Assembly: GCA_905220665.1 (NCBI GenBank)
Contig: CAJNAR010000058.1
Coordinates: 1 to 48,320 of the forward strand
Length of the DNA: 48,320 nucleotides
Origin: Albugo candida
Taxonomy: Eukaryota > Oomycota > Peronosporomycetes > Albuginales > Albuginaceae
Direction: 5' to 3'
Below the pieces are notes generated by a model that was not told the origin of the DNA, did not search any database, and worked only from the letters and a program-made list of their open reading frames with translations. Below, piece by piece: positions 35,564-47,773 of this stretch. The translations under genes and the position numbers were made by a program. Position 1 is the first letter of the stretch. Each line of letters starts with the position of its first letter.

Positions 35564-36580
35564 ACGACTTGGCACCAATTGCATACATGAAACAGACGAA
35601 TCAATGATTCCACGATACATGTGATAAAACATCCGATATTTGCTACTTTGATCAATCGCGTTCCGTTTAGAATTGGAAAGCTGAAGCCATCGGGACAAAA
35701 TACTCGCGTTATATAACTAAATTACCAGACAAGCTGGACTATCTTTTTGATTGGAAATTGGTATTATCTAAGAATTCGTCTGTTCGTAATGCGGGACAAA
35801 TTTAGAGCTTCTTCGTATTCCACAACTTCTTTACGTAATAGCTCATCTGTACTTGCTTGTTTTCTGTATCCATATAGTTCGTATGCTTGCCTTCAAATTG
35901 GGTTGTATTCGCTATCTACCTAGCAATAAGCTGTACGTATGGTACTTCACACATCTGAAATGCACATCACTGACAAAAAACGAGAAAGGTCACTCTCGCT
36001 TCGAGTGTATTGGGCTGCTTGGAAAAAATCTCCGAAACTACGTAGTTTGTGCAACGGCTTGCTAGCTCGTATCTTAGTGGCAGCTACTAATTTTGTATGT
36101 TCAATCTATTTATCGTCGTCCTCAAGCATATACCTTGTGCACACAAGCTATGCTGTAACGATAGAGCTTATTACGTGGAAGACGTAAGTTCTTATGTTTT
36201 TCACACATTTATGATACATATGAGCTACAGAAATACACAAAACCGTATTTTCGATTGTGGTTTCTAGTATAAGAACTGGGAACCATATAATAGTAAGGAG
36301 CAAGGATATCCATCCATGCTTGGTAGAAAGTATTGGACGGACTTTTGAATCTGACGGATATTGTCGAAATTATGATAAAAAAGGGTAGTGATGTCTGTGA
36401 AATGTGTCTGAAACCTTTTGCAGCATTCAAGGGTAACTTGGGGAGATAATTCGTAACCAACGACACTCAGGGAGCTTAAATCCGGAATTCTTACAGTAGG
36501 TCCAAAGTTCACGGAACAGTTAATCTAAGCCTTTACAGACTACCGCATCTAATCTGCACATCCGTTATGTTGAATATCCA
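35564..36580 (+). repeat. Satellite unit 35 (type B)
   Basis: Two C in gattccac, caatcGcg, cggGac, gTtcg. cgtcTg (219) is shared with unit 34 and unit 45. Confidence 0.95.
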
Positions 36581-37597
36581 ACGACTTGGCACCAATTGCA
36601 TACATGAAACAGACGAATCAATGATTCCACGATACATGTGATAAAACATCCGATATTTGCTACTTTGATCAATCGCGTTCCGTTTAGAATTGGAAAGCTG
36701 AAGCCATCGGGACAAAATACTCGCGTTATATAACTAAATTACCAGACAAGCTGGACTATCTTTTTGATTGGAAATTGGTATTATCTAAGAATTCGTCCGT
36801 TCGTAATGCGGGACAAATTTAGAGCTTCTTCGTATTCCACAACTTCTTTACGTAATAGCTCATCTGTACTTGCTTGTTTTCTGTATCCATATAGTTCGTA
36901 TGCTTGCCTTCAAATTGGGTTGTATTCGCTATCTACCTAGCAATAAGCTGTACGTATGGTACTTCACACATCTGAAATGCACATCACTGACAAAAAACGA
37001 GAAAGGTCACTCTCGCTTCGAGTGTATTGGGCTGCTTGGAAAAAATCTCCGAAACTACATAGTTTGTGCAACGGCTTGCTAGCTCGTATCTTAGTGGCAG
37101 CTACTAATTTTGTATGTTCAATCTATTTATCGTCGTCCTCAAGCATATACCTTGTGCACACAAGCTATGCTGTAACGATAGAGCTTATTACGTGGAAGAC
37201 GTAAGTTCTTATGTTTTTCACACATTTATGATACATATGAGCTACAGAAATACACAAAACCGTATTTTCGATTGTGGTTTCTAGTATAAGAACTGGGAAC
37301 CATATAATAGTAAGGAGCAAGGATATCCATCCATGCTTGGTAGAAAGTATTGGACGGACTTTTGAATCTGACGGATATTGTCGAAATTATGATAAAAAAG
37401 GGTAGTGATGTCTGTGAAATGTGTCTGAAACCTTTTGCAGCATTCAAGGGTAACTTGGGGAGATAATTCGTAACCAACGACACTCAGGGAGCTTAAATCC
37501 GGAATTCTTACAGTAGGTCCAAAGTTCACGGAACAGTTAATCTAAGCCTTTACAGACTACCGCATCTAATCTGCACATCCGTTATGTTGAATATCCA
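36581..37597 (+). repeat. Satellite unit 36 (type B)
   Basis: Like unit 35 but with cgtccg and cAtag at offset 480, which breaks the first palindrome. Confidence 0.95.
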
Positions 37598-38615
37598 ACG
37601 ACTTGGCACCAATTGCATACATGAAACAGACGAATCAATGATTCCCACGATACATGTGATAAAACATCCGATATTTGCTACTTTGATCAATCGCGTTCCG
37701 TTTAGAATTGGAAAGCTGAAGCCATCGGGACAAAATACTCGCGTTATATAACTAAATTACCAGACAAGCTGGACTATCTTTTTGATTGGAAATTGGTATT
37801 ATCTAAGAATTCGTCCGTTCGTAATGCGGGACAAATTTAGAGCTTCTTCGTATTCCACAACTTCTTTACGTAATAGCTCATCTGTACTTGCTTGTTTTCT
37901 GTATCCATATAGCTCGTATGCTTGCCTTCAAATTGGGTTGTATTCGCTATCTACCTAGCAATAAGCTGTACGTATGGTACTTCACACATCTGAAATGCAC
38001 ATCACTGACAAAAAACGAGAAAGGTCACTCTCGCTTCGAGTGTATTGGGCTGCTTGGAAAAAATCTCCGAAACTACGTAGTTTGTGCAACGGCTTGCTAG
38101 CTCGTATCTTAGTGGCAGCTACTAATTTTGTATGTTCAATCTATTTATCGTCGTCCTCAAGCATATACCTTGTGCGCACAAGCTATGCTGTAACGATAGA
38201 GCTTATTACGTGGAAGACGTAAGTTCTTATGTTTTTCACACATTTATGATACATATGAGCTACAGAAATACACAAAACCGTATTTTCGATTGTGGTTTCT
38301 AGTATAAGAACTGGGAACCATATAATAGTAAGGAGCAAGGATATCCATCCATGCTTGGTAGAAAGTATTGGACGGACTTTTGAATCTGACGGATATTGTC
38401 GAAATTATGATAAAAAAGGGTAGTGATGTCTGTGAAATGTGTCTGAAACCTTTTGCAGCATTCAAGGGTAACTTGGGGAGATAATTCGTAACCAACGACA
38501 CTCAGGGAGCTTAAATCCGGAATTCTTACAGTAGGTCCAAAGTTCACGGAACAGTTAATCTAAGCCTTTACAGACTACCGCATCTAATCTGCACATCCGT
38601 TATGTTGAATATCCA
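37598..38615 (+). repeat. Satellite unit 37 (type B)
   Basis: Start of the gCtcg (316) run. It has the perfect second palindrome (GCGC at offset 579). Confidence 0.95.
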
Positions 38616-39634
38616 ACGACTTGGCACCAATTGCATACATGAAACAGACGAATCAATGATTCCCACGATACATGTGATAAAACATCCGATATTTGCTACT
38701 TTGATCAATCGCGTTCCGTTTAGAATTGGAAAGCTGAAGCCATCGGGACAAAATACTCGCGTTATATAACTAAATTACCAGACAAGCTGGACTATCTTTT
38801 TGATTGGAAATTGGTATTATCTAAGAATTCGTCCGTTCGTAATGCGGGACAAATTTAGAGCTTCTTCGTATTCCACAACTTCTTTACGTAATAGCTCATC
38901 TGTACTTGCTTGTTTTCTGTATCCATATAGCTTCGTATGCTTGCCTTCAAATTGGGTTGTATTCGCTATCTACCTAGCAATAAGCTGTACGTATGGTACT
39001 TCACACATCTGAAATGCACATCACTGACAAAAAGCGAGAAAGGTCACTCTCGCTTCGAGTGTATTGGGCTGCTTGGAAAAAATCTCCGAAACTACGTAGT
39101 TTGTGCAACGGCTTGCTAGCTCGTATCTTAGTGGCAGCTACTAATTTTGTATGTTCAATCTATTTATCGTCGTCCTCAAGCATATACCTTGTGCACACAA
39201 GCTATGCTGTAACGATAGAGCTTATTACGTGGAAGACGTAAGTTCTTATGTTTTTCACACATTTATGATACATATGAGCTACAGAAATACACAAAACCGT
39301 ATTTTCGATTGTGGTTTCTAGTATAAGAACTGGGAACCATATAATAGTAAGGAGCAAGGATATCCATCCATGCTTGGTAGAAAGTATTGGACGGACTTTT
39401 GAATCTGGCGGATATTGTCGAAATTATGATAAAAAAGGGTAGTGATGTCTGTGAAATGTGTCTGAAACCTTTTGCAGCATTCAAGGGTAACTTGGGGAGA
39501 TAATTCGTAACCAACGACACTCAGGGAGCTTAAATCCGGAATTCTTACAGTAGGTCCAAAGTTCACGGAACAGTTAATCTAAGCCTTTACAGACTACCGC
39601 ATCTAATCTGCACATCCGTTATGTTGAATATCCA
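38616..39634 (+). repeat. Satellite unit 38 (type B)
   Basis: One base is inserted in tagcttcgta near 38932, the same place where units 23 and 24 lose one. It also has aaaaaGcg and ggcgga. Confidence 0.95.
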
Positions 39635-40652
39635 ACGACTTGGCACCAATTGCATACATGAAACAGACGAATCAATGATTCCCACGATACATGTGATAAA
39701 ACATCCGATATTTGCTACTTTGATCAATCGCGTTCCGTTTAGAATTGGAAAGCTGAAGCCATCGGGACAAAATACTCGCGTTATATAACTAAATTACCAG
39801 ACAAGCTGGACTATCTTTTTGATTGGAAATTGGTATTATCTAAGAATTCGTCCGTTCGTAATGCGGGACAAATTTAGAGCTTCTTCGTATTCCACAACTT
39901 CTTTACGTAATAGCTCATCTGTACTTGCTTGTTTTCTGTATCCATATAGCTCGTATGCTTGCCTTCAAATTGGGTTGTATTCGCTATCTACCTAGCAATA
40001 AGCTGTACGTATGGTACTTCACACATCTGAAATGCACATCACTGACAAAAAACGAGAAAGGTCACTCTCGCTTCGAGTGTATTGGGCTGCTTGGAAAAAA
40101 TCTCCGAAACTACGTAGTTTGTGCAACGGCTTGCTAGCTCGTATCTTAGTGGCAGCTACTAATTTTGTATGTTCAATCTATTTATCGTCGTCCTCAAGCA
40201 TATACCTTGTGCACACAAGCTATGCTGTAACGATAGAGCTTATTACGTGGAAGACGTAAGTTCTTATGTTTTTCACACATTTATGATACATATGAGCTAC
40301 AGAAATACACAAAACCGTATTTTCGATTGTGGTTTCTAGTATAAGAACTGGGAACCATATAATAGTAAGGAGCAAGGATATCCATCCATGCTTGGTAGAA
40401 AGTATTGGACGGACTTTTGAATCTGACGGATATTGTCGAAATTATGATAAAAAAGGGTAGTGATGTCTGTGAAATGTGTCTGAAACCTTTTGCAGCATTC
40501 AAGGGTAACTTGGGGAGATAATTCGTAACCAACGACACTCAGGGAGCTTAAATCCGGAATTCTTACAGTAGGTCCAAAGTTCACGGAACAGTTAATCTAA
40601 GCCTTTACAGACTACCGCATCTAATCTGCACATCCGTTATGTTGAATATCCA
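39635..40652 (+). repeat. Satellite unit 39 (type B)
   Basis: Close to the zone 3 consensus: caatcGcg, gCtcg, six-A run, gcac, gaCgga, cttGggg. Confidence 0.95.
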
Positions 40653-41670
40653 ACGACTTGGCACCAATTGCATACATGAAACAGACGAATCAATGATTCC
40701 CACGATACATGTGATAAAACATCCGATATTTGCTACTTTGATCAATCTCGTTCCGTTTAGAATTGGAAAGCTGAAGCCATCGGGACAAAATACTCGCGTT
40801 ATATAACTAAATTACCAGACAAGCTGGACTATCTTTTTGATTGGAAATTGGTATTATCTAAGAATTCGTCCGTTCGTAATGCGGGACAAATTTAGAGCTT
40901 CTTCGTATTCCACAACTTCTTTACGTAATAGCTCATCTGTACTTGCTTGTTTTCTGTATCCATATAGCTCGTATGCTTGCCTTCAAATTGGGTTGTATTC
41001 GCTATCTACCTAGCAATAAGCTGTACGTATGGTACTTCACACATCTGAAATGCACATCACTGACAAAAAACGAGAAAGGTCACTCTCGCTTCGAGTGTAT
41101 TGGGCTGCTTGGAAAAAATCTCCGAAACTACGTAGTTTGTGCAACGGCTTGCTAGCTCGTATCTTAGTGGCAGCTACTAATTTTGTATGTTCAATCTATT
41201 TATCGTCGTCCTCAAGCATATACCTTGTGCGCACAAGCTATGCTGTAACGATAGAGCTTATTACGTGGAAGACGTAAGTTCTTATGTTTTTCACACATTT
41301 ATGATACATATGAGCTACAGAAATACACAAAACCGTATTTTCGATTGTGGTTTCTAGTATAAGAACTGGGAACCATATAATAGTAAGGAGCAAGGATATC
41401 CATCCATGCTTGGTAGAAAGTATTGGACGGACTTTTGAATCTGACGGATATTGTCGAAATTATGATAAAAAAGGGTAGTGATGTCTGTGAAATGTGTCTG
41501 AAACCTTTTGCAGCATTCAAGGGTAACTTGGGGAGATAATTCGTAACCAACGACACTCAGGGAGCTTAAATCCGGAATTCTTACAGTAGGTCCAAAGTTC
41601 ACGGAACAGTTAATCTAAGCCTTTACAGACTACCGCATCTAATCTGCACATCCGTTATGTTGAATATCCA
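40653..41670 (+). repeat. Satellite unit 40 (type B)
   Basis: Has caatctcg with cggGac and the perfect second palindrome. Unit 42 appears the same. Confidence 0.95.
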
Positions 41671-42688
41671 ACGACTTGGCACCAATTGCATACATGAAAC
41701 AGACGAATCAATGATTCCCACGATACATGTGATAAAACATCCGATATTTGCTACTTTGATCAATCGCGTTCCGTTTAGAATTGGAAAGCTGAAGCCATCG
41801 GGACAAAATACTCGCGTTATATAACTAAATTACCAGACAAGCTGGACTATCTTTTTGATTGGAAATTGGTATTATCTAAGAATTCGTCCGTTCGTAATGC
41901 GGGACAAATTTAGAGCTTCTTCGTATTCCACAACTTCTTTACGTAATAGCTCATCTGTACTTGCTTGTTTTCTGTATCCATATAGCTCGTATGCTTGCCT
42001 TCAAATTGGGTTGTATTCGCTATCTACCTAGCAATAAGCTGTACGTATGGTACTTCACACATCTGAAATGCACATCACTGACAAAAAGCGAGAAAGGTCA
42101 CTCTCGCTTCGAGTGTATTGGGCTGCTTGGAAAAAATCTCCGAAACTACGTAGTTTGTGCAACGGCTTGCTAGCTCGTATCTTAGTGGCAGCTACTAATT
42201 TTGTATGTTCAATCTATTTATCGTCGTCCTCAAGCATATACCTTGTGCGCACAAGCTATGCTGTAACGATAGAGCTTATTACGTGGAAGACGTAAGTTCT
42301 TATGTTTTTCACACATTTATGATACATATGAGCTACAGAAATACACAAAACCGTATTTTCGATTGTGGTTTCTAGTATAAGAACTGGGAACCATATAATA
42401 GTAAGGAGCAAGGATATCCATCCATGCTTGGTAGAAAGTATTGGACGGACTTTTGAATCTGACGGATATTGTCGAAATTATGATAAAAAAGGGTAGTGAT
42501 GTCTGTGAAATGTGTCTGAAACCTTTTGCAGCATTCAAGGGTAACTTGGGGAGATAATTCGTAACCAACGACACTCAGGGAGCTTAAATCCGGAATTCTT
42601 ACAGTAGGTCCAAAGTTCACGGAACAGTTAATCTAAGCCTTTACAGACTACCGCATCTAATCTGCACATCCGTTATGTTGAATATCCA
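41671..42688 (+). repeat. Satellite unit 41 (type B)
   Basis: It has caatcGcg, aaaaaGcg and the perfect second palindrome, and sits between the similar units 40 and 42. Confidence 0.95.
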
Positions 42689-43706
42689 ACGACTTGGCAC
42701 CAATTGCATACATGAAACAGACGAATCAATGATTCCCACGATACATGTGATAAAACATCCGATATTTGCTACTTTGATCAATCTCGTTCCGTTTAGAATT
42801 GGAAAGCTGAAGCCATCGGGACAAAATACTCGCGTTATATAACTAAATTACCAGACAAGCTGGACTATCTTTTTGATTGGAAATTGGTATTATCTAAGAA
42901 TTCGTCCGTTCGTAATGCGGGACAAATTTAGAGCTTCTTCGTATTCCACAACTTCTTTACGTAATAGCTCATCTGTACTTGCTTGTTTTCTGTATCCATA
43001 TAGCTCGTATGCTTGCCTTCAAATTGGGTTGTATTCGCTATCTACCTAGCAATAAGCTGTACGTATGGTACTTCACACATCTGAAATGCACATCACTGAC
43101 AAAAAACGAGAAAGGTCACTCTCGCTTCGAGTGTATTGGGCTGCTTGGAAAAAATCTCCGAAACTACGTAGTTTGTGCAACGGCTTGCTAGCTCGTATCT
43201 TAGTGGCAGCTACTAATTTTGTATGTTCAATCTATTTATCGTCGTCCTCAAGCATATACCTTGTGCGCACAAGCTATGCTGTAACGATAGAGCTTATTAC
43301 GTGGAAGACGTAAGTTCTTATGTTTTTCACACATTTATGATACATATGAGCTACAGAAATACACAAAACCGTATTTTCGATTGTGGTTTCTAGTATAAGA
43401 ACTGGGAACCATATAATAGTAAGGAGCAAGGATATCCATCCATGCTTGGTAGAAAGTATTGGACGGACTTTTGAATCTGACGGATATTGTCGAAATTATG
43501 ATAAAAAAGGGTAGTGATGTCTGTGAAATGTGTCTGAAACCTTTTGCAGCATTCAAGGGTAACTTGGGGAGATAATTCGTAACCAACGACACTCAGGGAG
43601 CTTAAATCCGGAATTCTTACAGTAGGTCCAAAGTTCACGGAACAGTTAATCTAAGCCTTTACAGACTACCGCATCTAATCTGCACATCCGTTATGTTGAA
43701 TATCCA
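42689..43706 (+). repeat. Satellite unit 42 (type B)
   Basis: Same diagnostic states as unit 40, two units away, suggesting a two-unit step in this part of the array. Confidence 0.95.
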
Positions 43707-44723
43707 ACGACTTGGCACCAATTGCATACATGAAACAGACGAATCAATGATTCCACGATACATGTGATAAAACATCCGATATTTGCTACTTTGATCAATC
43801 TCGTTCCGTTTAGAATTGGAAAGCTGAAGCCATCGTGACAAAATACTCGCGTTATATAACTAAATTACCAGACAAGCTGGACTATCTTTTTGATTGGAAA
43901 TTGGTATTATCTAAGAATTCGTCCGTTCGTAATGCGGGACAAATTTAGAGCTTCTTCGTATTCCACAACTTCTTTACGTAATAGCTCATCTGTACTTGCT
44001 TGTTTTCTGTATCCATATAGCTCGTATGCTTGCCTTCAAATTGGGTTGTATTCGCTATCTACCTAGCAATAAGCTGTACGTATGGTACTTCACACATCTG
44101 AAATGCACATCACTGACAAAAAGCGAGAAAGGTCACTCTCGCTTCGAGTGTATTGGGCTGCTTGGAAAAAATCTCCGAAACTACGTAGTTTGTGCAACGG
44201 CTTGCTAGCTCGTATCTTAGTGGCAGCTACTAATTTTGTATGTTCAATCTATTTATCGTCGTCCTCAAGCATATACCTTGTGCACACAAGCTATGCTGTA
44301 ACGATAGAGCTTATTACGTGGAAGACGTAAGTTCTTATGTTTTTCACACATTTATGATACATATGAGCTACAGAAATACACAAAACCGTATTTTCGATTG
44401 TGGTTTCTAGTATAAGAACTGGGAACCATATAATAGTAAGGAGCAAGGATATCCATCCATGCTTGGTAGAAAGTATTGGACGGACTTTTGAATCTGGCGG
44501 ATATTGTCGAAATTATGATAAAAAAGGGTAGTGATGTCTGTGAAATGTGTCTGAAACCTTTTGCAGCATTCAAGGGTAACTTGTGGAGATAATTCGTAAC
44601 CAACCACACATAGGGAGCTTAAATCCGGAATACTTACAGTAGGTCCAAAGTTCACGGAACAGTTAATCTAAATCATTACAGACTACCGCATCTAATCTGC
44701 ACATCCGTTATGTTGAATATCCA
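43707..44723 (+). repeat. Satellite unit 43 (type B with diverged tail)
   Basis: Two C, cgtgac, aaaaaGcg, ggcgga, cttgTgg. The tail from 44605 to 44678 carries a cluster of private changes. Confidence 0.95.
44605..44678 (+). other. Private-variant cluster in the tail of unit 43
   Basis: Reads caaccacacatag, aatacttac and ctaaatcatt where other units read caacgacactcag, aattcttac and ctaagccttt. That is about eight private changes in 75 bp, against none in most units. It also removes the second EcoRI site of this unit. It is probably an introgressed older copy or a local mutation or assembly cluster. Confidence 0.75.
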
Positions 44724-45740
44724 ACGACTTGGCACCAATTGCATACATGAAACAGACGAATCAATGATTCCACGATACATGTGATAAAACATCCGATATT
44801 TGCTACATTGATCAATCTCGTTCCGTTTAGAATTGGAAAGCTGAAGCCATCGTGACAAAATACTCGCGTTATATAACTGAATTACCAGACAAGCTGGACT
44901 ATCTTTTTGATTGGAAATTGGTATTATCTAAGAATTCGTCCGTTCGTAATGCGGGACAAATTTAGAGCTTCTTCGTATTCCACAACTTCTTTACGTAATA
45001 GCTCATCTGTACTTGCTTGTTTTCTGTATCCATATAGCTCGTATGCTTGCCTTCAAATTGGGTTGTATTCGCTATCTACCTAGCAATAAGCTGTACGTAT
45101 GGTACTTCACGCATCTGAAATGCACATCACTGACAAAAAGCGAGAAAGGTCACTCTCGCTTCGAGTGTATTGGGCTGCTTGGAAACAATCTCCGAAACTA
45201 CATAGTTTGTGCAACGGCTTGCTAGCTCGTATCTTAGTGGCAGCTACTAATTTTGTATGTTCAATCTATTTATCGTCGTCCTCAAGCATATACCTTGTGC
45301 GCACAAGCTATGCTGTAACGATAGAGCTTATTACGTGGAAGACGTAAGTTCTTATGTTTTTCACACATTTATGATACATATGAGCTACAGAAATACACAA
45401 AACCGTATTTTCGATTGTGGTTTCTAGTATAAGAACTGGGAACCATATAATAGTAAGGAGCAAGGATATCCATCCATGCTTGGTAGAAAGTATTGGACGG
45501 ACTTTTGAATCTGACGGATATTGTCGAAATTATGATAAAAAAGGGTAGTGATGTCTGTGAAATGTGTCTGAAACCTTTTGCAGCATTCAAGGGTAACTTG
45601 GGGAGATAATTCGTAACCAACGACACTCAGGGAGCTTAAATCCGGAATTCTTACAGTAGGTCCAAAGTTCACGGAACAGTTAATCTAAGCCTTTACAGAC
45701 TACCGCATCTAATCTGCACATCCGTTATGTTGAATATCCA
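44724..45740 (+). repeat. Satellite unit 44 (type B)
   Basis: It has gctacAttg near offset 86 (private), ctGaatt, cacGcatc, ggaaaCaatc, cAtag and gcgc. Confidence 0.95.
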
Positions 45741-46757
45741 ACGACTCGGCACCAATTGCATACATGAAACAGACGAATCAATGATTCCACGATACATGTG
45801 ATAAAACATCCGATATTTGCTACTTTGATCAATCTCGTTCCGTTTAGAATTGGAAAGCTGAAGCCATCGTGACAAAATACTCGCGTTATATAACTGAATT
45901 ACCAGACAAGCTGGACTATCTTTTTGATTGGAAATTGGTATTATCTAAGAATTCGTCTGTTCGTAATGCGGGACAAATTTAGAGCTTCTTCGTATTCCAC
46001 AACTTCTTTACGTAATAGCTCATCTGTACTTGCTTGTTTTCTGTATCCATATAGCTCGTATGCTTGCCTTCAAATTGGGTTGTATTCGCTATCTACCTAG
46101 CAATAAGCTGTACGTATGGTACTTCACGCATCTGAAATGCACATCACTGACAAAAAGCGAGAAAGGTCACTCTCGCTTCGAGTGTATTGGGCTGCTTGGA
46201 AACAATCTCCGAAACTACATAGTTTGTGCAACGGCTTGCTAGCTCGTATCTTAGTGGCAGCTACTAATTTTGTATGTTCAATCTATTTATCGTCGTCCTC
46301 AAGCATATACCTTGTGCGCACAAGCTATGCTGTAACGATAGAGCTTATTACGTGGAAGACGTAAGTTCTTATGTTTTTCACACATTTATGATACATATGA
46401 GCTACAGAAATACACAAAACCGTATTTTCGATTGTGGTTTCTAGTATAAGAACTGGGAACCATATAATAGTAAGGAGCAAGGATATCCATCCATGCTTGG
46501 TAGAAAGTATTGGACGGACTTTTGAATCTGACGGATATTGTCGAAATTATGATAAAAAAGGGTAGTGATGTCTGTGAAATGTGTCTGAAACCTTTTGCAG
46601 CATTCAAGGGTAACTTGGTGGAGATAATTCGTAACCAACGACACTCAGGGAGCTTAAATCCGGAATTCTTACAGTAGGTCCAAAGTTCACGGAACAGTTA
46701 ATCTAGCCTTTACAGACTACCGCATCTAATCTGCACATCCGTTATGTTGAATATCCA
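45741..46757 (+). repeat. Satellite unit 45 (type B)
   Basis: It has actCgg in the anchor and cgtcTg. It shares ggaaaCaatc and cAtag with unit 44. There is an extra base in cttggtgg near 46618 and a lost A in atctagcc near 46705. Confidence 0.95.
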
Positions 46758-47773
46758 ACGACTTGGCACCAATTGCATACATGAAACAGACGAATCAATG
46801 ATTCCACGAGACATGTGATAAAACATCCGATATTTGCTACTTTGATCAATCTCGTTCCGTTTAGAATTGGAAAGCTGAAGCCATCGGGACAAAATACTCG
46901 CGTTATATAACTAAATTACCAGACAAGCTGGACTATCTTTTTGATTGGAAATTGGTATTATCTAAGAATTCGTCGTTCGTAATGCGGGACAAATTTAGAG
47001 CTTCTTCGTATTCCACAACTTCTTTACGTAATAGCTCATCTGTACTTGCTTGTTTTCTGTATCCATATAGCTCGTATGCTTGCCTTCAAATTGGGTTGTA
47101 TTCGCTATCTACCTAGCAATAAGCTGTACGTATGGTACTTCACACATCTGAAATGCACATCACTGACAAAAAACGAGAAAGGTCACTCTCGCTTCGAGTG
47201 TATTGGGCTGCTTAGAAAAAATCTCCGAAACTACGTAGTTTGTGCAACGGCTTGCTAGCTCGTATCTTAGTGGCAGCTACTAATTTTGTATGTTCAATCT
47301 ATTTATCGTCGTCCTCAAGCATATACCTTGTGCGCACAAGCTATGCTGTAACGATAGAGCTTATTACGTGGAAGACGTAAGTTCTTATGTTTTTCACACA
47401 TTTAAGATACATATGAGCTACAGAAATACACAAAACCGTATTTTCGATTGTGGTTTCTAGTATAAGAACTTGGAACCATATAATAGTAAGGAGCAAGGAT
47501 ATCCATCCATGCTTGGTAGAAAGTATTGGACGGACTTTTGAATCTGACGGATATTGTCGAAATTATGATAAAAAAGGGTAGTGATGTCTGTGAAATGTGT
47601 CTGAAACCTTTTGCAGCATTCAAGGGTAACTTGGGGAGATAATTCGTAACCAACGACACTCAGGGAGCTTAAATCCGGAATTCTTACAGTAGGTCCAAAG
47701 TTCACGGAACAGTTAATCTAAGCCTTTACAGACTACCGCATCTAATCTGCACATCCGTTATGTTGAATATCCA
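46758..47773 (+). repeat. Satellite unit 46 (type B)
   Basis: 1,016 bp. Private changes are cgaGaca, cgtcgttcg (one base lost near 46974), cttAgaaa, tttaAgat and acttggaac. Confidence 0.95.

Larger units (their letters stand above)
44724..46757 (+). repeat. Units 44 and 45 duplicated pair
   Basis: Both units share ggaaaCaatctcc near offset 464, catag at offset 480, gcgc at offset 579, cacGcatc and ctGaatt near offset 156. Unit 45 then differs by private changes: actCgg in the anchor, cgtcTg, an extra base in cttggtgg and a lost A in atctagcc. Confidence 0.75.
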
